The notes beneath the pieces are model-generated. The model was not told the DNA's origin. It saw only the letters and a program-made list of their open reading frames with translations, and ran no database searches. From positions 1-64,000 of the forward strand of contig NZ_JBIGHW010000008.1 in NCBI RefSeq assembly GCF_043555875.1: a stretch of 64,000 nucleotides of DNA. The letters run 5' to 3'. The stretch comes from Pelomonas margarita. GTDB lineage: Bacteria > Pseudomonadota > Gammaproteobacteria > Burkholderiales > Burkholderiaceae_C. This document shows positions 51,476-59,737 of this stretch, piece after piece (position 1 is the stretch's first letter; the number at the start of each line of letters is the position of its first letter). The position numbers and the translations under genes are program-made.

Positions 51476-52111
51476 ATGCCGATCCTCGCCAACACCGACT
51501 GCACGGCCACACCCGGTGGGGCTGCGGCTCTGATGACGGGGCATGCCGCGACGCCGGCTGAGATGGGCGCGCACCGGGTGCGCCTGGGGCGCCTGGCGGA
51601 GGCGCTGGCCTGCCGGCTGGGGCTGGACGGCGACGCGGCGCAGCTGCTGCGCCTGGCCGCGCCATTGCACGACGTGGGTGAGACCGACGCGGCGGCTGCC
51701 TTCGAGCCCGACTGGCCGCTGACGGCCGCCGAGGAGCGCCGCCGCCGCCAGGCCCAGCCCGAACGAGGGGCCGCGTTGCTGAGCCACTCGCGGCTGCCGC
51801 TGTTCGCGTTGGCGGCCGAGATCGCGCTGCATCACCGGGAGCGCTGGGATGGCAGCGGCTACCCGCAGGGGCTCAAGGGCCGGGCGATTCCGCTGTCGGC
51901 CCGCATCGTGGCGGTGGTGGATTGTTTCGATGCCCTGACGATGCGGCGCAGTTTCCGGCCGGCCCGGGCCGACGACGTGGCGCTGGCCATGCTGGCCGAG
52001 CAGGCCGGCACGGCGTTCGACCCCGAGGTCGTCGACGCCTTCCTGGCGCACGCGCCGGCGCTGATCGCGCTGCGCGACCATGTGGCCGGGGGCCAGGCGG
52101 CACTGCGCTGA
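51476..52111 (+). CDS. Degenerate HD-GYP domain protein
   Basis: A 211-residue protein consisting of one HD-GYP-like domain, a fold that hydrolyses cyclic di-GMP. The HD pair is kept in P-L-H-D-V-G and G-S-G-Y-P-Q-G-L-K-G is present. However the usual H-D-x-G-K reads H-D-V-G-E, the H-P-x-x-G histidine is replaced in Q-P-E-R-G, and the H-H-E triad reads H-R-E before R-W-D-G. Several metal ligands are therefore altered, and activity is doubtful. The start has GGAG 7 nt upstream; 51443 is a less likely alternative. Confidence 0.8.
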   Translation: MPILANTDCTATPGGAAALMTGHAATPAEMGAHRVRLGRLAEALACRLGLDGDAAQLLRLAAPLHDVGETDAAAAFEPDWPLTAAEERRRRQAQPERGAALLSHSRLPLFALAAEIALHHRERWDGSGYPQGLKGRAIPLSARIVAVVDCFDALTMRRSFRPARADDVALAMLAEQAGTAFDPEVVDAFLAHAPALIALRDHVAGGQAALR

Positions 52112-52186
52112 GCGCCGGTTCGGCGCGCAGGGCTCGGCGATGTTCTGAGCGCCGCACAATGTGGCGCACGCCATCTCCGCCACCCC

Positions 52187-52855
52187 ATGCGCCTGCTCCT
52201 CGTTGAAGACGACTCCATGATCGGCGACAGCCTGCGCGAGGCGCTGCGCCGCCAGGGCTTCGCGGCCGACTGGGTGCGCGACGGCCAGGCTGCCGAGTCG
52301 GTGCTGGCCAGCGGCGAGCGCTTCGAGGTCGTGCTGCTGGACCTGGGCCTGCCCAAGCGTGGCGGGCTGGAGGTGCTGCGCGCGCTGCGAGCCCGCGGCG
52401 ACGCCACGCCGGTCATCGTGCTGACGGCACGCGACGCGACGTCCGACAAGGTGGCCGGGCTGGACGCCGGCGCCGACGACTACCTCGTCAAACCCTTCGA
52501 GCTGGACGAGCTGCTGGCGCGGCTGCGCGTCATCTCGCGCCGCCAGAACGGCCGCACCGACAGCGCCCTCGCGGTGGCCGACCTGCGGCTGGACCCGGCC
52601 ACCCGCGAGGTGACCCGCGCTGGCCGGCCCATCCTGCTGTCGGCGCGCGAGTTCGCGCTGCTGCAGGCGCTGCTAGAGCGGCCCGGCGCCATCGTGTCGC
52701 GCGCGCAGCTGGAAGACCGGCTCTATGGCTGGGGCGAGGAGCTGGAGAGCAACGCCATCAGCGTCTACATGCACCAGTTGCGCAAGAAGCTGGGCGCGGA
52801 CCTGCTGCACACGGTCCGCGGCCTCGGGTACTACGCCGGCCCCGAGAAATCATGA
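52187..52855 (+). CDS. OmpR family response regulator
   Basis: A 222-residue regulator of the QseB/TctD/PmrA branch. The receiver domain has E-D-D (8-10), the acceptor aspartate in V-L-L-D-L-G-L-P and K in V-K-P-F. The C-terminal winged helix contains L-S-A-R-E-F-A-L-L, S-N-A-I-S-V-Y-M-H-Q-L-R-K-K-L and V-R-G-L-G-Y. Its stop overlaps the kinase start (ATGA), making an obvious pair. Confidence 0.93.
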   Translation: MRLLLVEDDSMIGDSLREALRRQGFAADWVRDGQAAESVLASGERFEVVLLDLGLPKRGGLEVLRALRARGDATPVIVLTARDATSDKVAGLDAGADDYLVKPFELDELLARLRVISRRQNGRTDSALAVADLRLDPATREVTRAGRPILLSAREFALLQALLERPGAIVSRAQLEDRLYGWGEELESNAISVYMHQLRKKLGADLLHTVRGLGYYAGPEKS

Positions 52856-54162
52856 AGTGGCTCTCCACGCTGCGCGGCCGCCTGTTCGCGCTGCTGGCCG
52901 TGCTGGGCGCCGTGACGGCAGCGGCCGTGGCCGGCGCCACCTATGTCAGCGTGCGCGCCGAGGCCGACCAGCTGTTCGACTACCAGCTGCGCCAGACGGC
53001 GCTGTCGCTGCGCGACCAGGGCCGCGTCGCGCCCGACGAGGCCGCCGCGCTGGCCGACCCGGGGCTGGACTATGTCGTGCAGATCTGGTCGGTGCAGGGG
53101 CTGGAGCTGTATTCCAGCCGGCCGCAGGGCATGACCGAGCCGCTGCCGGCGCGCGCCGTGCTGGGCTACTCCAATCTGCGCCTGGGCGGACAGGATTGGC
53201 GCGTGTTCAGCGCCGCCACGCCGCTGCGCGTCGTGCAGGTGGCGCAGCCGCTGGCCGTGCGCCAGAAGCTCGCCGCGCTGGCTGCGCTGCGCAGCGTGGT
53301 GCCGGTGGCCGTGGCGCTGCCGCTAGTGGCCGCGGCCATGTGGTGGCTGATCGGCGTGTCGCTGGCGCCGCTGGCCCGTGTGACGCACGCCGCCAAGGCC
53401 CGCGGTGCGACGGCGCTGGATGCGCTGCCCACCGCTGGCCTGCCCGGCGAGGTGGCGCCGCTGGTGGACGCCTTCAACGGCCTGCTGGCTCGGCTGGCCG
53501 ATGCCTTCGACGCGCAACGCAGCTTCGTCGCCGATGCCGCCCACGAGCTGCGCTCGCCGCTGACCGCACTGAAGCTGCAGCTGGGTCTGCTGCGCGACTC
53601 GGCGCCGGGCGAGCAGCAGGACGCGGCGATCGCCCGCCTGCGCAGCGGCATCGACCGCGCCGTGCGCCTGGTGGAGCAGCTGCTGGCGCTGGCGCGCGCC
53701 GAGCCCGGCGCGGACACCGCCGCGCTGCCGCTGGACCTGGCCGATCTGGCCCGCCAGGCCGTGGCCGACGTGCAGCCGCTGGCCGACAAGGCAGGCGTGG
53801 CGCTGGCGCTGCATGCGCCTGACCCGCTGCCGTTGACCGGCGATCCGCAGGCGCTGCGCGGCGCTTGCCGCAACCTCATCGACAACGCGGTGAAGTACGG
53901 CGCCACCGCCGTGCAGGTCGCAGCGCTGCGCGGCCCGCGCGGCGCGCCGCTGCTGCGCGTGGACGACGACGGCCCGGGCATCCCGCCGGCTGCCCGCGAG
54001 CGCGTGTTCGACCGCTTCCAGCGCGGCGACGATGCGTCGGTGGAAGGCAGCGGCCTGGGCCTGGCCATCGTGAAGGCCGCTGCGCGGCAGCAGGGGGCGA
54101 CGGTGCGGCTGGCGGACTCGCCGCTGGGCGGCCTGCGCGCGGAGATCGGCTGGCCCGCCTGA
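52852..54162 (+). CDS. Sensor histidine kinase (EnvZ/QseC type)
   Basis: A 436-residue membrane kinase. Two membrane helices (about residues 12-30 and 147-167) flank a periplasmic sensor of the two-component-sensor 1_N type; a HAMP domain is followed by the H-box D-A-A-H-E-L-R-S-P-L-T-A-L (about 225), N-box N-L-I-D-N-A-V-K-Y-G and G-boxes D-D-G-P-G-I-P and S-G-L-G-L-A-I. Cognate regulator is the preceding gene. The signal is unknown. Confidence 0.93.
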   Translation: MKWLSTLRGRLFALLAVLGAVTAAAVAGATYVSVRAEADQLFDYQLRQTALSLRDQGRVAPDEAAALADPGLDYVVQIWSVQGLELYSSRPQGMTEPLPARAVLGYSNLRLGGQDWRVFSAATPLRVVQVAQPLAVRQKLAALAALRSVVPVAVALPLVAAAMWWLIGVSLAPLARVTHAAKARGATALDALPTAGLPGEVAPLVDAFNGLLARLADAFDAQRSFVADAAHELRSPLTALKLQLGLLRDSAPGEQQDAAIARLRSGIDRAVRLVEQLLALARAEPGADTAALPLDLADLARQAVADVQPLADKAGVALALHAPDPLPLTGDPQALRGACRNLIDNAVKYGATAVQVAALRGPRGAPLLRVDDDGPGIPPAARERVFDRFQRGDDASVEGSGLGLAIVKAAARQQGATVRLADSPLGGLRAEIGWPA

Positions 54163-54254
54163 GCGCTGTGTGGGTGCCGGCGTTGATACAGCACGCCGCG
54201 CGCCCCGCACCGCTGTCCCTTCCCGTCCGCCCCGGCAGCCGCTGCAATGGCGGC

Positions 54255-54839
54255 ATGCACGAACTGCTGCCGCTGCTGACCTACTGCACGCTGATGTCCG
54301 GTACGCCGGGCCCCAACAACATGATGCTGGTGGCCAGCGGGGCACACCACGGCTACCGGCGCACGCTGCCGGCCATCCTGGGCATCAACGCCGGCGGCGC
54401 GGTGCAAACCTTCGTGACCTGCCTGGGCCTGGGGGCGCTGTTCCTGGCCTGGCCGGCGCTGCATGCGGCGCTCAAGCTGGCGGGCACGGCCTACATGCTG
54501 GTGCTGGCCTGGAAGCTGGCCGGCGCGCCCGCCGCGCAGGACCGGCCGCCCGCGCGGGTGCGCTTCGTGGAGGCCGCGCTGTTCCAGGCCGTCAACCCCA
54601 AGAGCTGGATCAAGGCCATCACCATCGCGTCGGTCTTCATGCCCGTCGGCCTTGGCATCGTCGAAGGCGCCGTGCTCGTCAGCCTGGTCGGTGCGCTCGT
54701 CGGCTTTCCGTGCATCTCGATGTGGGCGCTGTTCGGTGCGTGCATAGGCCGCTTCCTGAAGAGCCCGCGGCGGCGGCGTGTGTTCAATGCCATCATGGCC
54801 GTCTCCCTGGCTGTACTGGCCTTGCTGCTGCTGCGCTGA
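54255..54839 (+). CDS. LysE/RhtB family amino acid exporter
   Basis: A 194-residue inner-membrane protein with five to six helices and the family motif S-G-T-P-G-P-N-N-M-M-L-V-A-S-G near the N-terminus, followed by G-I-N-A-G-G and later F-Q-A-V-N-P-K-S-W-I-K-A. It probably exports an amino acid or related metabolite. The start at 54255 is the first ATG after the kinase gene in this frame. Its stop overlaps the next gene's start by one base. Confidence 0.88.
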   Translation: MHELLPLLTYCTLMSGTPGPNNMMLVASGAHHGYRRTLPAILGINAGGAVQTFVTCLGLGALFLAWPALHAALKLAGTAYMLVLAWKLAGAPAAQDRPPARVRFVEAALFQAVNPKSWIKAITIASVFMPVGLGIVEGAVLVSLVGALVGFPCISMWALFGACIGRFLKSPRRRRVFNAIMAVSLAVLALLLLR

Positions 54840-56317
54840 TGTTCTCGCTGGACCGCGATTCCTCCACCCCGCTGGCCGACCAGATCGAGCAGCGCCTGCA
54901 CGCGCTCATCCAGAGCGCGCAGCTGCCGCCCGGCGCGCGGCTGAACTCCATCCGCCAGCTCGCCGCGCAGCTGGGCGTCAGCCCCAACACGGTCGTCAGC
55001 GCGTACGACCGCCTCGTCGCCGCCGGCCTCATCGACTCGCGCGGCACCGCCGGCTTCTTCGTCGCCGACAGCCCCGCCAACGCGATGCCCGATGCCACGC
55101 GCGTGGAGGCCGGCGAGGAGCAGGAGGCCGTGTGGCTGGCCCAGCAGGCCAACGACCAGAAGGCCGGCGTGCTGCTGGCCAGCAGCGGCGCGCTGCCCGC
55201 CACGTGGCTGGAAGACGCCGTGCCCGCCGCCGCCGTGCAGCGCGGCCTGGCGCGGGCCACGGCCGGCATGGCCTCGCGCTGCCCGCCGCAGGGCCTGCCG
55301 GAGCTGCGCGAGCGCATCGCAATGCTGCTGCGCGGCCAGGGCGTGGCGGTGGACGCCGGCCGCGTACTGACGACCTACGGCGGCACCCACGCCATCGACC
55401 TGATCTGCCGCGCCTTCCTGCGCCCGGGCGACACGGTGGCAGTGGAGACGCCCGGCTACTTCCTGCTGTTCGACCGGCTGCGCCAGGCCGGCGTAACCAT
55501 CGTGCCGGTGCCGCGCCGCCACGACGGCATAGCCCTCGACGCGCTGGACGCTGCCTGCACGCAGCACCGCCCGCGGCTGCTGTTCATCCAGAGCGTGCTG
55601 CACAACCCCACCGGCTGGGGCAGCAGCGCCGCCAACCTGCACCGCGTGCTGATGCTGGCGCAGCGCCACCACGTGCTGATCGCCGAGGACGATGTGCAGG
55701 GCCACTTTCACCCGGGCACGCCGACGCGGCTGGCGCAGCTGTCGGGGTTGGAAGGCGTCATCTACTACTCCAGCTTCGCCAAGGCCATGAGCCCGGCGCT
55801 GCGCCTGGGCTACATGGCCGCCGAACCCGCGCTGCTGAAGCCGCTGATGCGCGAGAAGATCCTGTCGGTGCTGACGACGGCGGCGCTCAACGAGTTCGTC
55901 ATGCTGGAAGTCCTGGCCGCGGGCCGCTGGCGCAAGCACCTGGACCGGCTGCAACAGCGGCTGGGTGCCGCCCGCGTCAGCGCCGCGCGCCAGCTGCGCG
56001 AGGCCGGCATGCCGCTGGAGCATGCGGGCGAGGGCGGCCTGTTCCTGTGGGGCGCGCTGCCGGCGGCCGTGGACGTGGACGGGCTCGTCAAGGAGGCGTT
56101 CCGGCGCGGCATCCTGCTGGTGCGCGGCGCCACCTTCGCGGCCGATGGCGCGGCCGACCCGCACCTGCGCTTCAACGTCGCCTTCAGCCAGCAGCCGCGG
56201 CTGGCGGAGTTCCTGCGCGAGCAGCTGGGCGCCGCAGCGGGGGCTCGGCTGGCACTGGCAAAGGCGCGCGGCCCGCTGGCAGAAGCTGTCGGCGCGGCCC
56301 TGTCCCCCAGGCGCTGA
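54839..56317 (+). CDS. MocR-type regulator (GntR HTH fused to aminotransferase-like domain)
   Basis: A 492-residue regulator. The N-terminal GntR winged helix (P-L-A-D-Q-I-E-Q-R-L, L-N-S-I-R-Q-L-A-A-Q-L-G-V-S-P-N-T-V-V-S-A-Y) is followed by a fold type I aminotransferase-like domain with the probable PLP lysine in Y-S-S-F-A-K-A-M-S-P-A-L-R-L-G-Y. Such proteins use PLP or an amino acid-PLP adduct as effector (PdxR, GabR). Overlap TGATG with the LysE-like exporter suggests it controls that exporter's operon. Confidence 0.9.
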   Translation: MFSLDRDSSTPLADQIEQRLHALIQSAQLPPGARLNSIRQLAAQLGVSPNTVVSAYDRLVAAGLIDSRGTAGFFVADSPANAMPDATRVEAGEEQEAVWLAQQANDQKAGVLLASSGALPATWLEDAVPAAAVQRGLARATAGMASRCPPQGLPELRERIAMLLRGQGVAVDAGRVLTTYGGTHAIDLICRAFLRPGDTVAVETPGYFLLFDRLRQAGVTIVPVPRRHDGIALDALDAACTQHRPRLLFIQSVLHNPTGWGSSAANLHRVLMLAQRHHVLIAEDDVQGHFHPGTPTRLAQLSGLEGVIYYSSFAKAMSPALRLGYMAAEPALLKPLMREKILSVLTTAALNEFVMLEVLAAGRWRKHLDRLQQRLGAARVSAARQLREAGMPLEHAGEGGLFLWGALPAAVDVDGLVKEAFRRGILLVRGATFAADGAADPHLRFNVAFSQQPRLAEFLREQLGAAAGARLALAKARGPLAEAVGAALSPRR

Positions 56318-56336
56318 AGGCCTCGCGCCAGACGGA

Positions 56337-57887
56337 TCAGGCTTGCAGCGGTGTCGCGGCCAACTGGGCCACGCTGGCCTGGCGGTAGGGCGCGCAGAGC
56401 TGCTCCACGTAGGCCTGGTGCTGAGGCAGGGCGCCCACGATGCGCGCGACCTTGAGGTGGATGTCGCCAAGGAAGCGGGCCAGCTCCTCGCGGTTCATCT
56501 GGTCGGCCACCGGGTGGTAGCGCTGCGGCAGGATGCCCTGGCCCATCATGACCTGCACCCAGGAGATCTCGGCGAACAGTTCGTCGCTGGGGCGGAACAC
56601 GCGCGCCGTCTCGCGGAACAGGTCGATGCGGTGGCGCAGCGTGGGCAGGATGTCCATCTCGCGCACGTGCTGCCACAGCGCGGAGTCGGTGCGCTCGTTG
56701 ACGTGGTAATGCAGCACGATGAAGTCGCGGATGTGCTCTAGCTCGCGTTTGGACTGGCGGTTGAACTCGTCCATGTCCGACTGCTGGATGCCGCCGGCCG
56801 GGAACAGCTGCATGAGGCGGATGGCCGAGCGCTGGATCAGGTGGATGCTGGTGGACTCCAGCGGCTCGACGAAGCCGCTGGCCAGTCCCACGGCCACGCA
56901 GTTGCGTTCCCAGACCTTGTCGCGCTGGCCGGGTGTGAAGCGGATGACGCGCGGCGTGGTCAGCAGCTCGCCCTCGACGTTGCGCTTGAGCACCTCGGGC
57001 GCATCGGCGTCGCTGAGCTCCTTGCTGCTGTAGACCAAGCCATTGCCCACGCGGTGCTGCAGCGGGATGCGCCATTGCCAGCCGAAGGGGTGGGCGATGG
57101 AGCGGGTGTAGGGCCACGCCTCGCGCACCGACGCGGTCTGCACGGCCACCGCGCGGTCGCAGGGCAGCCAGTAGGACCAGTCCTCGTAGCCCACGCCCAG
57201 CGCCTCGCCCAGCAGTAGCGAGCGGAAGCCCGTGCAGTCGATGAAGAAGTCGCCGTCGATGCGGTTGCCGTCTTCCATCTGCAGCGCCGCGATGTCGCCC
57301 GCGCGGGCGGCGCCGGCATCGGTCTCGTGCTTGAGCACGCGGGCGATCTTGCCCTCGATTCGCTGCACGCCGTAGCCCTCGCTCATCGCGCGCAGGAACT
57401 TGGCATAGCGGCTGGCGTCCAGGTGGTAGGCGTAGTTCAGGCCGTTGCGCGGCAGGTGGGCGAAGCGGTTGGCGAAGGCGGCCACCGTCTCGGGGTTGTA
57501 GTCGGTGTAGGTCTTGGACAGGCCCTCGGCCATCCCCTTGAGCCAGAAGTGCTGGAAGCCGGCACTCCAGTGGTCGTTGCCGGTGGCGCCGAAGGAGTGG
57601 AAGTAGTCCTGGCCGGGCGCCTTCCAGCCCTCGAAGTTGATGCCGAGCTTGAAGGTCGCGTTGGTCGCGGCCATGAACTCGGCCTCGTTGATGCCCAGCA
57701 GGTTGTGGAAGGTGTGCAGCGCGGGGATGGTGGCCTCGCCGACGCCGACGGTGCCGATCTCCTCGGACTCGACGAGCTTGATGTCCAGCTGCTTGCCCAG
57801 CAGCTTGCTCATCAGCGCGGCCATCATCCAGCCGGCGGTGCCGCCGCCGGCGATGACGACGCGGTTGAAGGGGGTGGAAGTGTTCAT
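56337..57887 (-). CDS. Flavin-dependent tryptophan halogenase family protein 1
   Basis: A 516-residue protein of the tryptophan halogenase family. The FAD motif is G-G-G-T-A-G-W (residues 14-20), the likely catalytic lysine K80 is in A-T-F-K-L-G-I, and the family motif W-x-W-x-I-P is intact as W270-Q-W-R-I-P275. Also present are F-I-D-C-T-G-F-R and G-L-A-S-G-F-V-E-P-L-E-S-T-S. All active-site landmarks are kept, so FADH2-dependent halogenation is plausible; the substrate is unknown. No flavin reductase is adjacent. It is last in the operon, with its ATG overlapping the cupin gene stop (ATGA). Confidence 0.9.
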   Translation of the reverse strand: MNTSTPFNRVVIAGGGTAGWMMAALMSKLLGKQLDIKLVESEEIGTVGVGEATIPALHTFHNLLGINEAEFMAATNATFKLGINFEGWKAPGQDYFHSFGATGNDHWSAGFQHFWLKGMAEGLSKTYTDYNPETVAAFANRFAHLPRNGLNYAYHLDASRYAKFLRAMSEGYGVQRIEGKIARVLKHETDAGAARAGDIAALQMEDGNRIDGDFFIDCTGFRSLLLGEALGVGYEDWSYWLPCDRAVAVQTASVREAWPYTRSIAHPFGWQWRIPLQHRVGNGLVYSSKELSDADAPEVLKRNVEGELLTTPRVIRFTPGQRDKVWERNCVAVGLASGFVEPLESTSIHLIQRSAIRLMQLFPAGGIQQSDMDEFNRQSKRELEHIRDFIVLHYHVNERTDSALWQHVREMDILPTLRHRIDLFRETARVFRPSDELFAEISWVQVMMGQGILPQRYHPVADQMNREELARFLGDIHLKVARIVGALPQHQAYVEQLCAPYRQASVAQLAATPLQA

Positions 57888-58891
57888 CGCTTGAGCAGGG
57901 TCAGGAGTTGCGCGCGGGCCTGGCGCGAGAGGGTGTCGTCGATGGGGCCGAGCAGGCCACGCGCGGCCTCGGGGATGTGGGCCCAGGTCGTGTCGTCGGC
58001 GCCGAAGACGAAATGCTGGAAGTGCTGCTGCCAGATGCGACGGTCCTTCTCGGGCAGGTCGCGCAGCGTCATCAGCGCCAGGTGCAGGGTGCTCAGCGGC
58101 GAGTCGACGTACTCGGGCGTCTGCCGCCACCAGGCGTTGATGAGCAGGTTGACGGGCGCCAGCCCTTCGATGTGGTGGAACCACATGCTGGGGATGAAGA
58201 TGGCGTCGCCGGGTTCCAGTTCGGCCACCTCGCCGGCGTCCAGTGCTTGCCTGAAGCGTGGGAAGCGCTCGAAGTCGGGCTGCTGGAAGTCAACCAGGCT
58301 GATGGGCTGGCCGGCCGGCGTCGGGTCCAGCGGGCCCATGTAGAGGTTGTGGATCTGCTCGGGCGGGAAGACGGTGAAGCGGCGCCGCCCGGCGGCGACG
58401 ACGGCGAGGTTGTCGGGCAGGTCGTAATGGGCGGCGATGCGGGTGCGGTTGCCCAGCCACAGGCTGACCAGCGCGTCGCGTGCGCCCAGGCCCATGACGT
58501 TGGCGTCCAGGAAGCCGGGCAGCACGGCGTCCACCGTGGTCGAGCCGACGTAGAGGGCCGGCGGCTCGGGGGTCTCGGCCAGTCCCAGCAGGCCGGTCAG
58601 CACCTGGTCCAGCGTGGCGGCGTAGCGGCTGAAGTTGAAGGCTTTCAGCGTCTCGTCGGCATAGAAGACCCGGCCCCGGGCTTCAGGCGCCAGCTGGAAC
58701 AGGCCGATGCGCACGCCGTTGTACAGGCCCATCAGGTAGCGGCCCAGGGCTTCGTCGGACTGGCGCGCGGCCTGCACCACGGGCCAGTGCGTGAAGCCGC
58801 CGCGCACGATGTAGGGCCGGTCTGCCGTCAGCAGCTCGGCGGGCAGATTGTCCGGGTCGAACGGGCCGGTCCAGGCGGGGATGTCGCGCAT
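57884..58891 (-). CDS. Cupin-like (cupin-8/JmjC-type) protein
   Basis: A 335-residue protein of the JmjC-like cupin-8 group. It starts M-R-D-I-P-A-W-T-G-P and has R-P-Y-I-V-R-G-G-F-T-H-W-P-V near the N-terminus. The cupin core has a potential iron site in R-I-A-A-H-Y-D-L-P-D-N and later H-H near S-M-W-F-H-H-I-E-G, matching H-x-D...H, plus F-T-V-F-P-P-E-Q. If active it would be a 2-oxoglutarate oxygenase (hydroxylase), as for FIH-like relatives. A TTG start at 58921 is possible but lacks support. Found repeatedly beside halogenase and SapC genes in TonB-receptor loci. Confidence 0.85.
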   Translation of the reverse strand: MRDIPAWTGPFDPDNLPAELLTADRPYIVRGGFTHWPVVQAARQSDEALGRYLMGLYNGVRIGLFQLAPEARGRVFYADETLKAFNFSRYAATLDQVLTGLLGLAETPEPPALYVGSTTVDAVLPGFLDANVMGLGARDALVSLWLGNRTRIAAHYDLPDNLAVVAAGRRRFTVFPPEQIHNLYMGPLDPTPAGQPISLVDFQQPDFERFPRFRQALDAGEVAELEPGDAIFIPSMWFHHIEGLAPVNLLINAWWRQTPEYVDSPLSTLHLALMTLRDLPEKDRRIWQQHFQHFVFGADDTTWAHIPEAARGLLGPIDDTLSRQARAQLLTLLKR

Positions 58892-58944
58892 GTCAATGGG
58901 GCGGCGAATGAGGAGGTGCAAGCCCGCAGGCGCCGAGGTTCACC

Positions 58945-59018
58945 GTAGGGCGGGTCGCGACCCGCCGTTTGGTGGACAGGCACCTCTCTACCAAGCGGCG
59001 GGTCATGACCCGCCCCAC
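58945..59018. repeat. Inverted pair of REP-like elements (BIME-like)
   Basis: Element 1 is GTAG followed by the perfect palindrome GGCGGGTCGCGACCCGCC (58949-58966). Element 2, inverted, is GTGG (on the minus strand, 59015-59018) joined to GGCGGGTCATGACCCGCC (58997-59014). The heads point outward and the 30-bp spacer can pair TTGGT with ACCAA. GTAG/GTGG-headed palindromes in opposed pairs are the mark of REP sequences mobilised by RAYT enzymes. It fills the gap between the SapC-like and cupin genes. Confidence 0.75.
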
Positions 59019-59029
59019 CGCAAGGGGGC

Positions 59030-59737
59030 TCATCGACTCGCCCGCTCCAGCAGCACGGGCAGCTGCGCGAGCGACGCGATCTGCATGTAGGCGGGCAGCA
59101 GGTGACCGTCGCGAGCCAGCGCTTCCAGCGCGGCACCGGGCAGCGCAGCCAGGCGCTCCTCGTGGATGGTGAACAGGCCCGAGAGCCGGCCCTGCTCGCC
59201 GTCGGCCGTCTCGATGTCCATGACGAAGGGTTCCAGCAGCTGGTGGCGCGTCAGCGCGTCGATGAAGGCGGGCAGCTGCTGCGCCTGGGCGTGCAGCGCC
59301 TCCATCAGCTGCACGGCGTTGTCCAGATAGTCGCTGAAGCCGCCGTGCGGCAGGAACAGCGCCATGCCGACCTCGCCCTCCTCGGGGCGCACGAGGCGCG
59401 GGCTGTCCAGGTCGATGTGCAGCTTCAGCGAGCCATCGCTGGCGCGGCCGATCATGAAGGGGTCGCGCTGCAGGGCCATGGGCAGGGCCGGCGCGTCCCA
59501 GCCGGCGTCGGTGAGGAACAGGTTCTGGCCCTCCTGCAGGCCGAACAGGGCCACCGGCTGGAAGCCGGCATCACCGTCGACGAGCTGGAACACGATGGGG
59601 AAGTGGGCCTGCAGCTGGCGGAACTCGGCCGGCAGGGCGAGGCAGTACTGGCGCGCGTCGCCGAGGGCGGCGGAGCGCTCGGTGTGGACGCGCAGGTGGC
59701 GGTGGGTGACGTTGTCGAGCAGGGCGGGGCGGGTCAT
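59030..59737 (-). CDS. SapC family protein
   Basis: A 235-residue soluble protein of the SapC family. It begins M-T-R-P-A-L-L-D-N-V-T-H-R-H-L-R-V and has Y-C-L-A-L-P-A-E-F-R-Q-L-Q-A-H-F-P-I-V-F, P-F-M-I-G, and a C-terminal G-L-F-T-I-H-E-E-R-L region, all family landmarks. SapC-like genes occur next to TonB-dependent receptors and halogenases; the molecular role is unknown despite the name, which comes from an S-layer locus. The start overlaps the halogenase 2 stop (ATGA). Confidence 0.87.
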   Translation of the reverse strand: MTRPALLDNVTHRHLRVHTERSAALGDARQYCLALPAEFRQLQAHFPIVFQLVDGDAGFQPVALFGLQEGQNLFLTDAGWDAPALPMALQRDPFMIGRASDGSLKLHIDLDSPRLVRPEEGEVGMALFLPHGGFSDYLDNAVQLMEALHAQAQQLPAFIDALTRHQLLEPFVMDIETADGEQGRLSGLFTIHEERLAALPGAALEALARDGHLLPAYMQIASLAQLPVLLERASR

